Source: Streptomyces sp. CB02980 (lineage in GTDB: Bacteria; Actinomycetota; Actinomycetes; Streptomycetales; Streptomycetaceae). Taken from it: 64,000 bases of DNA. The stretch spans positions 1-64,000 of the forward strand of contig NZ_JACSCH020000018.1 of the NCBI RefSeq assembly GCF_014451325.2. The letters are read 5' to 3'. Under the pieces are notes generated by a model. It saw nothing but the letters and a program-made list of their open reading frames with translations, did not search any database and had not been told where the DNA came from. Position numbers and translations under genes: made by a program. Positions 24,691 to 34,800 of this stretch are shown here, piece by piece (positions within the stretch are counted from its first letter, which is position 1; every line of letters starts with the position of its first letter).

Positions 24691-24938
24691 TCTGAGAGAG
24701 AGAAAACGGGTTGCCGCCGAACCCGTACCGGTGGCACGGGGCCTGGCTTCTCTGCTCTAGTCAAGGCGAGATGCTCGCGTGGTTCTTGGGAGTCAGTGGT
24801 GCCGGGCGAGTTTGACTGCGGAGCCGAGCAGGATGACAGCCAGCAGGGGGATGAGGACGAGGTCGGGGTAACGGTGGTCGGGCTGCCTGCAAGACAGCTA
24901 CCACCGTCTGGCTTTGTTCACGTGCAGCGACAGCAGTC
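24691..24938. other. Intergenic region with IS and membrane-protein debris
   Basis: No complete gene. Minus-strand bases around 24804-24880 encode a C-terminal-like hydrophobic tail (LVLIPLLAVILLGSAVKLAR) with a stop but no start, probably the end of a lost membrane-protein gene. The promoter of the following gene should lie here. Confidence 0.35.
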
Positions 24939-26357
24939 ATGAGCCCGCTGGGAGACCCGGTAGTCGGCGGATGTAGCGTCCCGTATGTGGATATCGCTGA
25001 CCTGACCCCTCTCGAATCCCGCATCCGGTATGCCTTTGCACGGGGCGAAGCGGTGGACGTGCGCCAGGAACACGGGGCCCCGGACTCTCCAGACGTCGCG
25101 GGGCCATCCGTACGTGCTGTGGTGCTGCGCGGACTGTTGCTCTCCGGCCCGGTCGAGGACGGCGAGATACCCGCGCTGCGCCTGCGCGGGGTGACGATCA
25201 CCGGTCGGCTGGACCTGGCGTACGCCGAGATCCCTTATCTGATCCGGCTCGTGGCCTGCGACTTCGAGGAGACACCCGATCTGAGCGAAGCGCGCGTACG
25301 GCGGCTGGACTTGCGCGCGTCCAGGCTGCCCTCGCTCACCGCGACAGGCCTGCGCGTCGAGGGCGACCTCCTACTCGCCGACTGCCAGGTGTCCGGCCCG
25401 ATCCGTCTGGGGTATGCCCGCGTCGAGGGCAACATCAGTGCCCCACGCTTGATGGCCCAAGGCGAGGTCGTGCTCGAGGCGGCCCAAGTGGCTTGCGCCC
25501 TCGACCTCGAGGATGCCCGGCTGCATAACCCGCAAGCCCTGGCTCTCAACGCGCCCAGCCTCAGCCTCGGCACCGTCCTCAACGCGGGTGGCCTCAGGGC
25601 CGCGGGCAAGGTCCGACTCACCGGTACCAGGGCAGGCGGCTGGATCTCCTTCATCGAGGCACGGCTTCACAATCCCGGAGGAGTCGCGCTGGGCCTGAGC
25701 AGCTGCGAGGCCCGCCAGCTCACCCTCCGGGACGCGGCGCCCATTGTGGGCGAGGTCAGACTGCACCACTCCACCTTCAAGGCGATCGAGGCCGATCCGA
25801 AGGTGTGGCCCGACGTGGTCCGGCTGGAGGGGCTGGTCTACGAGTCGCTCTCGCCCCGGCTGCCCGCAGCCTGGCGGCTTCCCCTGCTGGAGCGCGACCA
25901 GGACGGCTTCGTACCGCACAGCTACGAACGGCTCGCCCACACCTACCGTGGCACGGGAGAGGACGGCGAGGCGCGGACCGTGCTGCTCGCGGCACAGCGC
26001 AGACACCGCCGGACTCTGCTGTGGCCCGCGAGGCTGTGGGGACACATCCAGGACGTGACCGTCGGCTACGGCTTCCGGCCCGCCCGCGCGGTGACCTGGC
26101 TACTGGCGCTGCTCCTGGTCGGCGCCGTCACCTACGGCCTCCACGAGCCACCACGAGCCGAACCGGGCAAGGGGCCGCAATTCAACGCGCTCGCCTACGC
26201 TGCGGACCTGCTACTCCCGGTCGTCGACTTTGGCCAGGAGAAGGCTTTCGCGCCCACCGGCGCCCACCAGTGGCTCGCCTACCTTCTGGTCGTGGCGGGA
26301 TGGGTCTTCGCCACGACCGTCGCGGCCGGCGTCACGCGTAGCCTCAAGCGTCAGTAG
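24939..26357 (+). CDS. Repeat-rich (beta-helix-like) protein with C-terminal membrane anchor
   Basis: A 472-residue protein. Residues about 60-280 consist of irregular short repeats with a leucine/alanine periodicity (LRLRGVTITGRLDLAYAEI, then RLDLRASRLPSLTATGLRV, EGDLLLADCQVSGPIRLGYA), suggesting a pentapeptide-like right-handed beta helix. A hydrophilic linker is followed by two C-terminal membrane segments (AVTWLLALLLVGAVTYGL and HQWLAYLLVVAGWVFATTVA). The ATG is weakly supported; a GTG at 24987 is an alternative. Membrane-associated protein of unknown function. Confidence 0.65.
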   Translation: MSPLGDPVVGGCSVPYVDIADLTPLESRIRYAFARGEAVDVRQEHGAPDSPDVAGPSVRAVVLRGLLLSGPVEDGEIPALRLRGVTITGRLDLAYAEIPYLIRLVACDFEETPDLSEARVRRLDLRASRLPSLTATGLRVEGDLLLADCQVSGPIRLGYARVEGNISAPRLMAQGEVVLEAAQVACALDLEDARLHNPQALALNAPSLSLGTVLNAGGLRAAGKVRLTGTRAGGWISFIEARLHNPGGVALGLSSCEARQLTLRDAAPIVGEVRLHHSTFKAIEADPKVWPDVVRLEGLVYESLSPRLPAAWRLPLLERDQDGFVPHSYERLAHTYRGTGEDGEARTVLLAAQRRHRRTLLWPARLWGHIQDVTVGYGFRPARAVTWLLALLLVGAVTYGLHEPPRAEPGKGPQFNALAYAADLLLPVVDFGQEKAFAPTGAHQWLAYLLVVAGWVFATTVAAGVTRSLKRQ

Positions 26358-26529
26358 CCGGGGACTTCACAGAGGTCAGCCCGAGTACGACCGCCTGGGA
26401 GGCAGAGTCAAGCAGCGGTCGTGTCCAGCTCAACTGGAACGGGTTCAGGCGGCCGCGATCCGAGACGTCTCACAGCTCCGCCCTTTGCTGTCTCCCAAAC
26501 TCGCGTACAAGTTGGTGAGCCTCAGGATC

Positions 26530-26960
26530 TCATTCGGGCCGGCGGGTGGTCGGGATACCGAGGGTGACGGGGGTCCGGCGTGTGAGGCGGGCGGCGTCGG
26601 CCTGCTTGGTGCGGACGAACGTCAGGGTCATGTCGATGCCTTCGATCTCGCCGAGCCACTGCTCTTCCTCGGCGCGTTTGCGGCGGAGGACCAGATCCTT
26701 CTCGATCTCTGTGAGCCGCGGCAGCATCTTCGGGTTGACCCGCAGCATGGGGCATCGGATGCAGGCGTGTTCATGGTGGCAGGGTGATCCGTAGGGGCGA
26801 GCGCAGTTGCCGAGTTCGACCTTGCGTTTGTCGAAGTGCTCTTCGAACTCCGCCCAGTCCTCCGGCGTCACGTCGACGTATTCGCCCTCGGGACGCACGG
26901 CTCGGCGGTGGTTCAGGAACTCCTGGTAGTGCTGGACGATGTCCTCGGCGAAGACCGCTA
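26530..26960 (-). pseudogene. C-terminal remnant of a streptomycete tyrosine recombinase
   Basis: The translated end resembles the characteristic tail of actinobacterial integrases: FAEDIVQHYQEFLNHRRAVR, EHFDKRKVELGNCARPYG, then SPCHHEHACIRCPMLRVNPK with paired Cys and His. It finishes with helical KDLVLRRKRAEEEQWLGEIE. The catalytic Arg-His-Arg-Tyr core that should precede it is absent. This tail is only the C-terminal extension, so the gene is dead. It marks an earlier integration or excision event. Confidence 0.75.
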
Positions 26961-27031
26961 ATGGTGGAGTCGGGTATTGGAACTGTCCGAATGCCCTCCC
27001 TCAGGCGACCCTGGCGCTGATCGTGGCGGCG

Positions 27032-27562
27032 TCAGTCATCAGCTGCGACGAGGAGAGTAAGCGTCGCTGCTTGGCGGTCGATGAGGACGAGTTCGCGGTA
27101 GTCGATGTGGATGGGGCCATAGTCGTGGAACGCATCCTCGGGAAGCTGCCCTAGCAAGTATCGGCTGGTCGCCTCGCGGATTGGGATGTAGATCTCCTGA
27201 TGCAGGCATGAGGCGAGTGAATCTGGGATGTCTCCATGTTGGTTAGCCCATGAGTGGATGACGTCGATGGCCCTCACGGCGTCGACGGTCTCGTAGGTAC
27301 CGGGGGCGATGCGGTCAAGCCACCACTGACCGTGCCGCGGCCAGTCTTGAACGCCGGCTCCGTCATACGTGTTCCGAAACTGAGGGTGGGCGATCAAGGC
27401 GGCCAGCACGTCTCGGTCGTCCAGCACCTCGGACGAGAGCTGGAAACGTGTGGCGTCGATCCAGCGGTAGCCATGGGAGCCCTCTCCGAGGTCGAAGTCT
27501 CGGAAGTTGATGAAGGGGCTATCCACGTGGACGAGGACGGGCACTGGTTCCATGATGATCAT
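27032..27562 (-). CDS. Hypothetical protein
   Basis: A 176-residue protein starting MIIMEPVPVLVHVDSPFINF; an internal ATG three codons later is the alternative. It is rich in aromatic and acidic residues (GYRWIDATRFQLSSEVLDDR, PRHGQWWLDRIAPGTYETVD) and looks like a compact soluble protein. No family was recognised. It lies between two recombinase remnants on the same strand, typical of mobile-element cargo. Confidence 0.55.
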   Translation of the reverse strand: MIIMEPVPVLVHVDSPFINFRDFDLGEGSHGYRWIDATRFQLSSEVLDDRDVLAALIAHPQFRNTYDGAGVQDWPRHGQWWLDRIAPGTYETVDAVRAIDVIHSWANQHGDIPDSLASCLHQEIYIPIREATSRYLLGQLPEDAFHDYGPIHIDYRELVLIDRQAATLTLLVAADD

Positions 27563-27667
27563 CGTAGGTCTCGGGGGTACTCATCCCATTGGCAATCTCT
27601 AGCCTGACGAGCGACGATTCCTGATCTCTCGGATGTCCAGTACCTGATTTTCCCTCGGCTGCACGGC

Positions 27668-28562
27668 TCAAGAGGTCGTGCGCCGGCTGACTTCGGCGGC
27701 GTAGGCGGCCCAGTCGCCGGCTGATGCCTTCTGCCATGGGACGGCGACTTGGATGTGGACGCCGAGTACCCGGGCGAGGATGGCGGCGGGTAGTTCGGCG
27801 GCGAGGGTGAACAGTGCGGTGGAGCGATCCTGCCGTGGCCGGATCCCGATCTTGTGGAGACGCTGGCCGATCCGGTCATCCCCGAGGGGGTGTCCTGGGC
27901 GGCCGCCGGGAAACAGCCAGGGGTCGTCCTCGGGGGTTCCGATCTTGGCTTTGCCTCGGCGAGTCACGACGAGCTCGCGGACGCACCGTCAGGGCTTGTG
28001 GGCTGACCGGGACCGCCTCGCGGTCGCCCCCGCCGTTGGTGATCACCCAGATCAACTGTTTGGTCCAGTCGATGTCTCCCGGTGTGACCTGCAGGAGTTC
28101 GCTGGCCCGCGATCCGCTGGAGACGTAGAGCAGGACGGCTGCCCGGCCCCGATCGCAGGTGAGCGGACCGCGGTTGTAGTGCCGGTGGTAGGCGTAGAAG
28201 CCGCTGACCACGGTCAGGCAGTGATTGGTCGTCGATGGGGCGTAGCCAGCCCTGAGGTAGGGCTTGCCAGTGCGAGGGTTGACCGAGCCCGGCTGCGGCG
28301 CGTTCGGGGTGCTCCGGCGGCGCTGCGGATTCGGCGCGGCCGGAGCCAACCGGCCAGCGCAGAGGCCTCCGCCTCGGAGCTGGAGAAGCGGAGCGGCGAG
28401 GGAGAGGTCACCTTTTGAGTGGCCCTGCTGGACCTCCCGGTCACCGCGATGTCGAAGACTGCACCACGAATGATTGCCGTACGGCACCAGGCCGTCGACC
28501 TGCTTCGGGTGGGTGGCACGCCGAGCCTGCTCTGGGCGCTCCCCGGCTCGCAAAACCGGCAT
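27668..28562 (-). pseudogene. Decayed tyrosine recombinase, at least two lineages joined
   Basis: The upstream part (from about 28562 down) reads NPRTGKPYLRAGYAPSTTNH, then LTVVSGFYAYHRHYNRGPL and SRASELLQVTPGDIDWTKQL with the catalytic Arg. The normal segment between the core-binding and catalytic domains is missing. A frame change near 27970 leads to PLGDDRIGQRLHKIGIRPRQ and LPAAILARVLGVHIQVAVPW, ending SRRTTS, which resembles the C-terminus of a different recombinase type. No uninterrupted frame covers the enzyme. Confidence 0.75.
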
Positions 28563-28650
28563 GGGTTGGCTGGAGCCGTACCTCGGGACGGTTGCCTGCG
28601 TCCTTCAAATGCGGAACGATCCCCGTCCACACTCACGCAATGGGGGCTCA

Positions 28651-29139
28651 ATGCCGTGGGAAGACGGGAAGACCCGGTTTGTCGGTGGGGGCACGGTCAC
28701 GCTCGCTGATGGGCGTGAAGTACCGGTTGTCGCCGCCTTGGTGCTCAAGGCCGACCCCAGCGTCGTGCCGGGCTTCACCTACGACCAGCACACCAGCTGG
28801 GTCGGAAGCATCCATACAGACACCGACGACGACCTCTGGGACGCCGCGCCAGGCCGACTGACTCTGCCAGATGGTCGGACAGGAACGTTCATGGCGACCA
28901 GCGGTTCACCCGACCTTGTCGGTGTCTCCGGACTGGGCCCAGCCCCCTTCGGTCCGGTGTACGACAGTGGACCTGAATGGGAGCCACCCGAGCTCGCCCT
29001 CGATGACGCCTCTCCCCCCGCTGGATTCGGGCCGGATGCCGCGCAACACGCTGCCGAGGAGCAGGAACGCGCCCAGCGGCGGGGTATGACGGCGGACGAA
29101 CTCCAGGCTCGCTACCGCGTCAGATGGATCCCGAACTAG
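28651..29139 (+). CDS. Hypothetical protein
   Basis: A 162-residue acidic protein starting MPWEDGKTRFVGGGTVTLAD after a G-rich ribosome site. The N-terminal half looks like a small beta fold (TVTLADGREVPVVAALVLKA, SWVGSIHTDTDDDLWDAAPG). The C-terminal half is helical (GPDAAQHAAEEQERAQRRGM). No family was recognised. It precedes the DUF5954-like gene by 88 bases on the same strand. Confidence 0.6.
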   Translation: MPWEDGKTRFVGGGTVTLADGREVPVVAALVLKADPSVVPGFTYDQHTSWVGSIHTDTDDDLWDAAPGRLTLPDGRTGTFMATSGSPDLVGVSGLGPAPFGPVYDSGPEWEPPELALDDASPPAGFGPDAAQHAAEEQERAQRRGMTADELQARYRVRWIPN

Positions 29140-29227
29140 CCTCCCGAGCTCGTTGTCTCCAGCCCGGGGCCGTGGACAATCCGGCGAAACAGCGATGTGG
29201 CCGCACCGGGGCCGCCAGGATGGCTTC

Positions 29228-30337
29228 ATGCGCGAAGAAGGTGCGGGACCGGTCGGGTGGCCGGTGGTGGTGAGGGTTCCGGTGGAGCCGGTAGAGGCCC
29301 TGGTGGAGGCCGATGCCCGTGAAGCGGCAGTACGCAACAGCGCCCTGGCGGTACGTGGCCCGCTGTTCGGGGTCGTCTCGCAGGGCCAGGACGACGGCCA
29401 GCGGTGGCGGGTGGTCGTCGAGGTCACCCACGGCTGTCCTCAGCAGGCTCGCGACGCGCTGAACTCGCTGCTCTGGTTCCGGGCGAAGGACGAGGCGAAG
29501 AACCTGGCGGAACGGCGTGCGCTGCTGGCGGCGGTCGCCCGGCTGGAGACGGAGTGCGTCGACGAGCTCACCGTGCTCAGCACCCGCTACCGCGTGGCGC
29601 GGGCCGAAGAGTACGCGGCCCTCGACGAGCACGGCGGCATCGAGACGCCCCGGCCCACCGATCCCGAACCCCTCACCCCCGGCTGGAGCCCCGGTGCCGG
29701 CGCCCGCAGTCCGCGGGTCGACGACGGCCTCGTCCTGGACCCGAACGCACCCCTTTCCCCACTCCAGGCAGCGGAGCGGCTGTCGTTGCGTTCCCTGGCC
29801 TACACCGGCACCAGGTTCCCCGACGCGGTATTGCACGACGCCGCGCAGGCTGTAGAGACCCACCCCGACGTCCTGCTCATGCCAGCGGCGTTCCTCATTG
29901 TCGAGCGGTCCGGCAGCGAGCCCTGGACACCGGGGAGCGGCCTGCAGGCCACCGCCCACGACGCACGCCGAACACTCGCCTTCGCCCTGGCCTGGATGGA
30001 ACCGCGCACGCGCGGCCTGATCCCCTACGACGCCGAGACAGACGTCGACGCGCACACCGTCGTCACCGAGAACACCCACCCAGCCGTCGCGGAGCTGGCG
30101 GTGTTCGCCGACGCCGCGGACCGGCTCCGATCCGGTCGGCTCCACGAGGTCGAGGTCCACGGCACCGTCTCCCGGATCGGCCGCGCCCGCCGCCTGCTGC
30201 GCTGGGGCCCAGACGGGCCGGAAGGCCCCCGCCCCTCCGACATCAACACCCACGCCCCCAGCGCCCTGCATCCGCCCATGAACGAGCACGGCACCGTCCA
30301 CTTCGAAGAGCCTGCGGAGGGCGAAGCCGCCCCCTGA
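29228..30337 (+). CDS. DUF5954-like protein
   Basis: A 369-residue protein starting MREEGAGPVGWPVVVRVPVE; a longer frame exists upstream, but AGGATGG precedes this ATG. The phrase VVVEVTHGCPQQARDALNSL followed by LWFRAKDEAKNLAERRALL is typical of the streptomycete DUF5954 family. The middle is proline-rich and the C-terminal half contains a predicted alpha/beta domain (PDVLLMPAAFLIVERSGSEP). The function of the family is unknown. Confidence 0.7.
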   Translation: MREEGAGPVGWPVVVRVPVEPVEALVEADAREAAVRNSALAVRGPLFGVVSQGQDDGQRWRVVVEVTHGCPQQARDALNSLLWFRAKDEAKNLAERRALLAAVARLETECVDELTVLSTRYRVARAEEYAALDEHGGIETPRPTDPEPLTPGWSPGAGARSPRVDDGLVLDPNAPLSPLQAAERLSLRSLAYTGTRFPDAVLHDAAQAVETHPDVLLMPAAFLIVERSGSEPWTPGSGLQATAHDARRTLAFALAWMEPRTRGLIPYDAETDVDAHTVVTENTHPAVAELAVFADAADRLRSGRLHEVEVHGTVSRIGRARRLLRWGPDGPEGPRPSDINTHAPSALHPPMNEHGTVHFEEPAEGEAAP

Positions 30338-30445
30338 TCACCTGGGCGGGAGCGGAGCGTTTCTCCGGTGAACCTCTTCACCCGCGCGGCTGAGCCGAGG
30401 GCGAAACCACTGGTCACCGCTGCGTGTTGCCGGTAGTCAACGTTC

Positions 30446-31129
30446 GTGATCAAGAACATGCTTCGCGGCGCTGCCGCGCTTTCTCTTCTCCTGACCCCGC
30501 TGGCCCTGCCCATGGCCGCCGCCGCGGCACCAGCCGCTCCGGCGGCCGCCGAGGTCCTGACAGTGGCCGACGCGGTCGAACAGATCCCGATCGCACTCGA
30601 GGACCGCACTAACTACGAGCGGGAATCGCAGTTCAAGCACTGGAACAAGGGCCTGGACCCGGCTGACGGCTGCCACACCCGCAACGAAGTCCTCCTCGCC
30701 GAAGCGGTCGAGTCCCCCACGGTCTCTGCCAACTGCAAGCTCACCGGAGGCAAGTGGCTCTCCTACTACGACGGCCAGGAAGTGACCGAGCCGGGGAAGC
30801 TGGACATCGACCACATGGTGCCCCTGGCTGAGGCATGGGACTCCGGCGCCAGCGCCTGGACCGGGGCCCGGCGTGAGGCATACGCGAACGACCAGGGCGC
30901 GGCCGCGAGCCTTGTCGCTGTCACCGGGCGGTCGAACCGGTCGAAGAGCGACAGGGATCCGCAGGACTGGATGCCGCCACTGCCTGACGTCCACTGTCGG
31001 TACATCTCCGAGTGGGTCGCTACCAAGCTCCGCTGGGGCCTCACGGCCGATCAGGGTGAGGCTGACGCGCTGAAGGTGTATGCCGAGACCTGTGAGACCA
31101 CCGTCGTCCACTACACCCCCGCGCCGTAA
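30446..31129 (+). CDS. Secreted HNH-family nuclease
   Basis: A 227-residue protein with a typical signal peptide: basic MIKNMLRG, a hydrophobic core AALSLLLTPLALPMAAAAA, and a probable signal peptidase cut after an AXA-type alanine stretch. The mature part contains an HNH-type nuclease core, LDIDHMVPLAEAWDSGASAW, followed by SLVAVTGRSNRSKSDRDPQD with the conserved Asn and the Asp-Pro-Trp end. Cysteines at the N- and C-terminal parts could form disulfides outside the cell. Such streptomycete nucleases probably degrade environmental DNA. The GTG start is weakly supported by a ribosome site. Confidence 0.82.
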   Translation: MIKNMLRGAAALSLLLTPLALPMAAAAAPAAPAAAEVLTVADAVEQIPIALEDRTNYERESQFKHWNKGLDPADGCHTRNEVLLAEAVESPTVSANCKLTGGKWLSYYDGQEVTEPGKLDIDHMVPLAEAWDSGASAWTGARREAYANDQGAAASLVAVTGRSNRSKSDRDPQDWMPPLPDVHCRYISEWVATKLRWGLTADQGEADALKVYAETCETTVVHYTPAP

Positions 31130-31139
31130 CGCCGAGCCA

Positions 31140-31185
31140 GGAACGCACTGTGTCCCGTCCCTCAGGACGGGGCACAGTGCGTTCC
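31140..31185 (+). terminator. Long hairpin terminator after the nuclease gene
   Basis: A 21-base stem with one G-T wobble, beginning GGAACGCACTGTGTCCCGTC, closes a CTCA loop 10 bases after the nuclease stop. Probably bidirectional. Confidence 0.85.
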
Positions 31186-31508
31186 AACGACCAGTCGGCT
31201 CCCTCGCATCCCACGATCGCCGTACTGGGCGCAGGCCACCCGTCCTTCGCCTTGTGGCAGCTGTCCATGCTCAGGCCGACGACCCCTACGAGCTCCTCTC
31301 CGAGCGGCAGGGACGGTCTTTGGTTTCCGCGAGCAACAGGGACCCCAGTGATTGGTATCCCTATTTCCTCAACTCTGGCCGTCGCCGAGTCCTTCCTGTG
31401 TCAAATGACTATGAACGGGTCGAGACGCCGGCCGAGGAAGCTGATGGCCTCTTTCAAGGCGACAGCCACGGCTGGCTTACGGCCGAGGCTGTCGCGGAGG
31501 GTGGCATT
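31186..31508. other. Gap between the nuclease and immunity genes
   Basis: About 320 bases. One plus-strand frame reads protein-like (LVAAVHAQADDPYELLSERQ, then EEADGLFQGDSHGWLTAEAV) but has no good start. It may be the 3' end of a decayed gene, possibly an older immunity or toxin fragment. No family was recognised. Confidence 0.35.
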
Positions 31509-31874
31509 CTATTGCGCCATGGACCGCGCGTAGGCGTCTAGGTCCTCCAGTAGACCGTCCTCATGCTCGGGAGTCCGGGTGATCGAGCCGCCGCCTCTTT
31601 CGAGCATCACGACCGAAGTCAGCACGAGACCACGCAGGAGACCGTGCAAGATGAAATGATTGGTGGAGCAGTATCGGTCGTAGAGTGCTTGAGTGAACTG
31701 CTGGAACACGGAGAGGTTTACGTCGCTCCCTCCGAGTCGTTCGTTGTCCGTCAAGCCCGTGGGAACGCCGTTCAGCTCACCGGCTTCCCGGGCTAGGGCC
31801 ACGTAGGCCCTGCCCACCCCGAGCGCGGGATCCCAGAGGGTCTTCTTGTCGGCTGCTTGAAACGGGTAACTCAT
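31509..31874 (-). CDS. Probable immunity protein for the ALF-repeat toxin
   Basis: A 121-residue protein starting MSYPFQAADKKTLWDPALGV. Its ATG overlaps the toxin stop codon by one base (TAATG), so the two are translationally coupled in toxin-then-immunity order. It is a small, acidic, helical soluble protein (VFQQFTQALYDRYCSTNHFI). No named immunity family was recognised. The assignment rests on size, coupling and position directly after a polymorphic toxin. Confidence 0.65.
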   Translation of the reverse strand: MSYPFQAADKKTLWDPALGVGRAYVALAREAGELNGVPTGLTDNERLGGSDVNLSVFQQFTQALYDRYCSTNHFILHGLLRGLVLTSVVMLERGGGSITRTPEHEDGLLEDLDAYARSMAQ

Positions 31875-34800
31875 TAGAACCACCTGGTCTGGATGTGCAC
31901 GTCCGGATACTGCTCCCGGAGCTTCTGGAACCGGGCCTCCACTGCGGCCATGAACCGGGGGTCCTGGTTCGGCCGGGTGAACCGGAAGCCAATCGAGGCG
32001 TCTTGGTAAAACTCGGGAAGTTGTCTACGAGCCTTCAGGTACTTGCTGAATTTGTCGAAGATGTGCTCCTCATACCAATCATCGTCAGACCAGTCCCAGT
32101 AGCCGAGAACGTGCTTATCCTCCCACAGTGTGTGACCCTCGATGAAGTCGATGTCTGTGATGATATTTCCAGTCTCAGGGTCCTTGACAATGTGCTCCTT
32201 CTTGAGATCGAGGCAGCCCTTGGTGGAGCCTGAAGCAGTCGTCGCAACTATCCTGGTGGTCGCACCGGATGGCGCCATGCTGCTGGCCGAGCCGAGGATC
32301 TTACAGCCACGTCGCAGCAGCTGGAGTTGGTCCAGCGTCCTGTCGAGTATCTTCAGCTTGCTGCCGACAAGTGCATCTGCTCCGAGTTCCCAGCAGTTTT
32401 CGAAATCCTTGTTCTCAAGGCAGTTCTCAAGATTGCCCATGCCGGTGAGCTCGAGCGCAAATTCCCCTCCCTGGGCGAGGGCATCGCCAGCCTCGTCTGC
32501 GTAGGAGAGGAGTTCGCAGGATACCCAGTTGTGCTGGCACCACCGGGCGAATTCTTGGGGGTCGCAGGGGACAATGGCCTGGCCGCAGCGGTATTGCTGG
32601 CGTGCGATGTAGCCGGGGTCCTGCATGGCCTTCTGCTTGGCCTCGATGGCGGCCTTGCGTCGGGCTTCTTCTTCTTCCCGGTACTTCGTGACCGAGATCT
32701 TGAATGCGTCGGTCGCCGCCTGCAGTGCGGCTCCGGCGTCCTCGCCGGCGGCGATGGAGGACTGGCGCGCCTGTTCGGCAGCGGTCCACGCGATGGATGC
32801 GGATGCCTGTGCCATCTCGGAGGAGAGGGTGGCGTCTGTCGCGGACAGGGCTGCGTTCTTCGCCGAGACGTTGGCTTCGTTCGCTGCCTCGCGCGCTGTT
32901 GCGGCGGAGGCAGCGGCGCTGGTGGCTGATGCTTCGGCGTCCGTGGCGTACTGATCCGCCTCTACCGCGTGGGCCGCGGCATCCGTGGCGGCCTCCTGGG
33001 CCTTCAGCGCCCAGTTGTTGGCCTCTGTGGATGCCTTGCGTGCTTCTGCGGCGACCTTTTGTGCCAGTGCGGCGCTCTTGTGAGCTTCGGCCGCGATCTT
33101 GGCTGCGTCGGCGATCAGTTTCCGGACCTGAGCGACGTGGGTAGCGGTGAGGTGGTCCTTGCGCGACGCCGTGTACTGGCCGGACGCGATAAAGGCGTGC
33201 AGAGTTTGAGGGGAGCCTTCGAAAGCGACCCGTGCCGCGGACTTTACCTCGGGAGTTCCAGCGGATACCAGCTGCATGGCCCGTACACGCTCGTCCTGAG
33301 TGCGGGCGGTGAACTGGGCCTTGGTCAGGAATTCGCTGTACTTCTTCGGGTCGCCGCTGCTGAAAGCTGTCCTGCCAGTGTCGGCGAGGACGGGGCCGGC
33401 CTCCGAGATGATCTGCGTGATGGCGACGCGCATGGGCTGGGTCGCCACCTGGTACTGGCCGTCGTTGACGAAGGCGGTGACGGCGGCAGCGTCGCCGTCT
33501 AGCGCGGCCTCGGCACCAGCACGAATCTCCGGGGATTCGCTTTCCTCAGCGAGGCGCTCGACGTAGGAGCGGTCGTCTTGCTCCTTGGCAGTCTTCCAGC
33601 CGTTCTTCAGGTAGTCGACGACCACCTCGTCGGGGCCAGCCAGGGCGGCCTCGGCCGCGGCGCGGCCCCAGGCCGTTCCGGCCTGCATGACCCGCATGGC
33701 CAGCTTGCGGCCGTCGGTGGCGACGGCCGCAAGGTCGGCTCCGGGTTCAGCGATCTTCGCCACGAGACGGTCACGCTCGGCCTCGCGATCCTTGATCGCC
33801 TGCTCGACCTCTGCTGTCTTGGCAGTGCTGGCGACGTGGGCCGCCTGCTGGTCGCGCGCGAGTTCGATCCCGGCGTTGCCGCGTCCCAGCAGCTCCTCGG
33901 CTTCGACCTTCCGGGCGAGCTCGAAGATCTTCTGGGCCTGGGCCACTGCTGCGGTCGCGGTGTTGGCCGCTGTGGTCGCGGCGTTGGCGTGGGCCGTGGA
34001 CTTGGCGGCCGCGACGGCGGCATCGCCCGCATGGTCGGCGGCGTCCTCGGCTGCGGCTGCGGCGTTGTTCGCGTGGGCGGCTGCCGAGCGGGCCGCGTCC
34101 CGGGCTTGGCCTGCAGCGGCGGCGGCATCGCGGGACAGCTCCTCGGCGGCGGCGGCGGCACGATTGGCCTCATTGGCGTGTCGCTTGGTCGCGGCGGCGG
34201 CGGCACGTGCCTCGGCGGCTGCGGCGCTGGAACTTCCGGCGTAGTTGCTCGCCTCGACCGCTGCGTTTGCGGCGAGATTGGCGTTGGCACCGGCACTGGC
34301 GGCGGACGCCGCAGCGTCGCCGGCGGCGGTCGCGGCCCTGGAGGCCTGGTCCGCGGCATCAGCGGCGAGGTTGGCGTCCTTGGCAATGTTCCGCGCGTTC
34401 TCGGCAGCCGTGCGGGCGGCGGCGGCGTTGCTCGCGTCCACAGCGGCGTCAGCGGCTGCGGCCTGGGCGCGTGCAGCCGCCTGCGACGCAGCGGCAGCAG
34501 CAGCGGCAGCCTGTGAGGCGGCGTTCGCGGCGATGCGTGCCGAGTTGTTCGCCGCGTTGGCAGCGTTTATCGCCTTCTGCGCGGCCGTGGCAGCCTGCGA
34601 AGCGGCGGTCGCCGCCTTCTTGGCAGCGTCGGCTGCCTTACCAGTCTGGCCTTGGGCTCTCTTAGCCTCAGCCTCTGCAGCCAGAGCGTCCTTCTTGGCA
34701 GCCTCGGCCAGTTTGATAGCGTCCTGTGACCGCGCCTTCGCGGCCTCGGTCTCCCTCGCGGCCTGTCTGCCTGCTTCCTTCGCCTGAACCGCGAGTTGGG

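Noticed and set aside
33578..34516. Possible glycine-rich secreted protein on the plus strand
   Set aside because: Its apparent repeats arise from the complementary strand of alanine codons in the toxin coiled coil.
32327..34787. Several plus-strand frames rich in Ala, Gly or Arg
   Set aside because: They mirror the repetitive alanine-rich coiled coil of the toxin on the other strand and carry no independent start signals.
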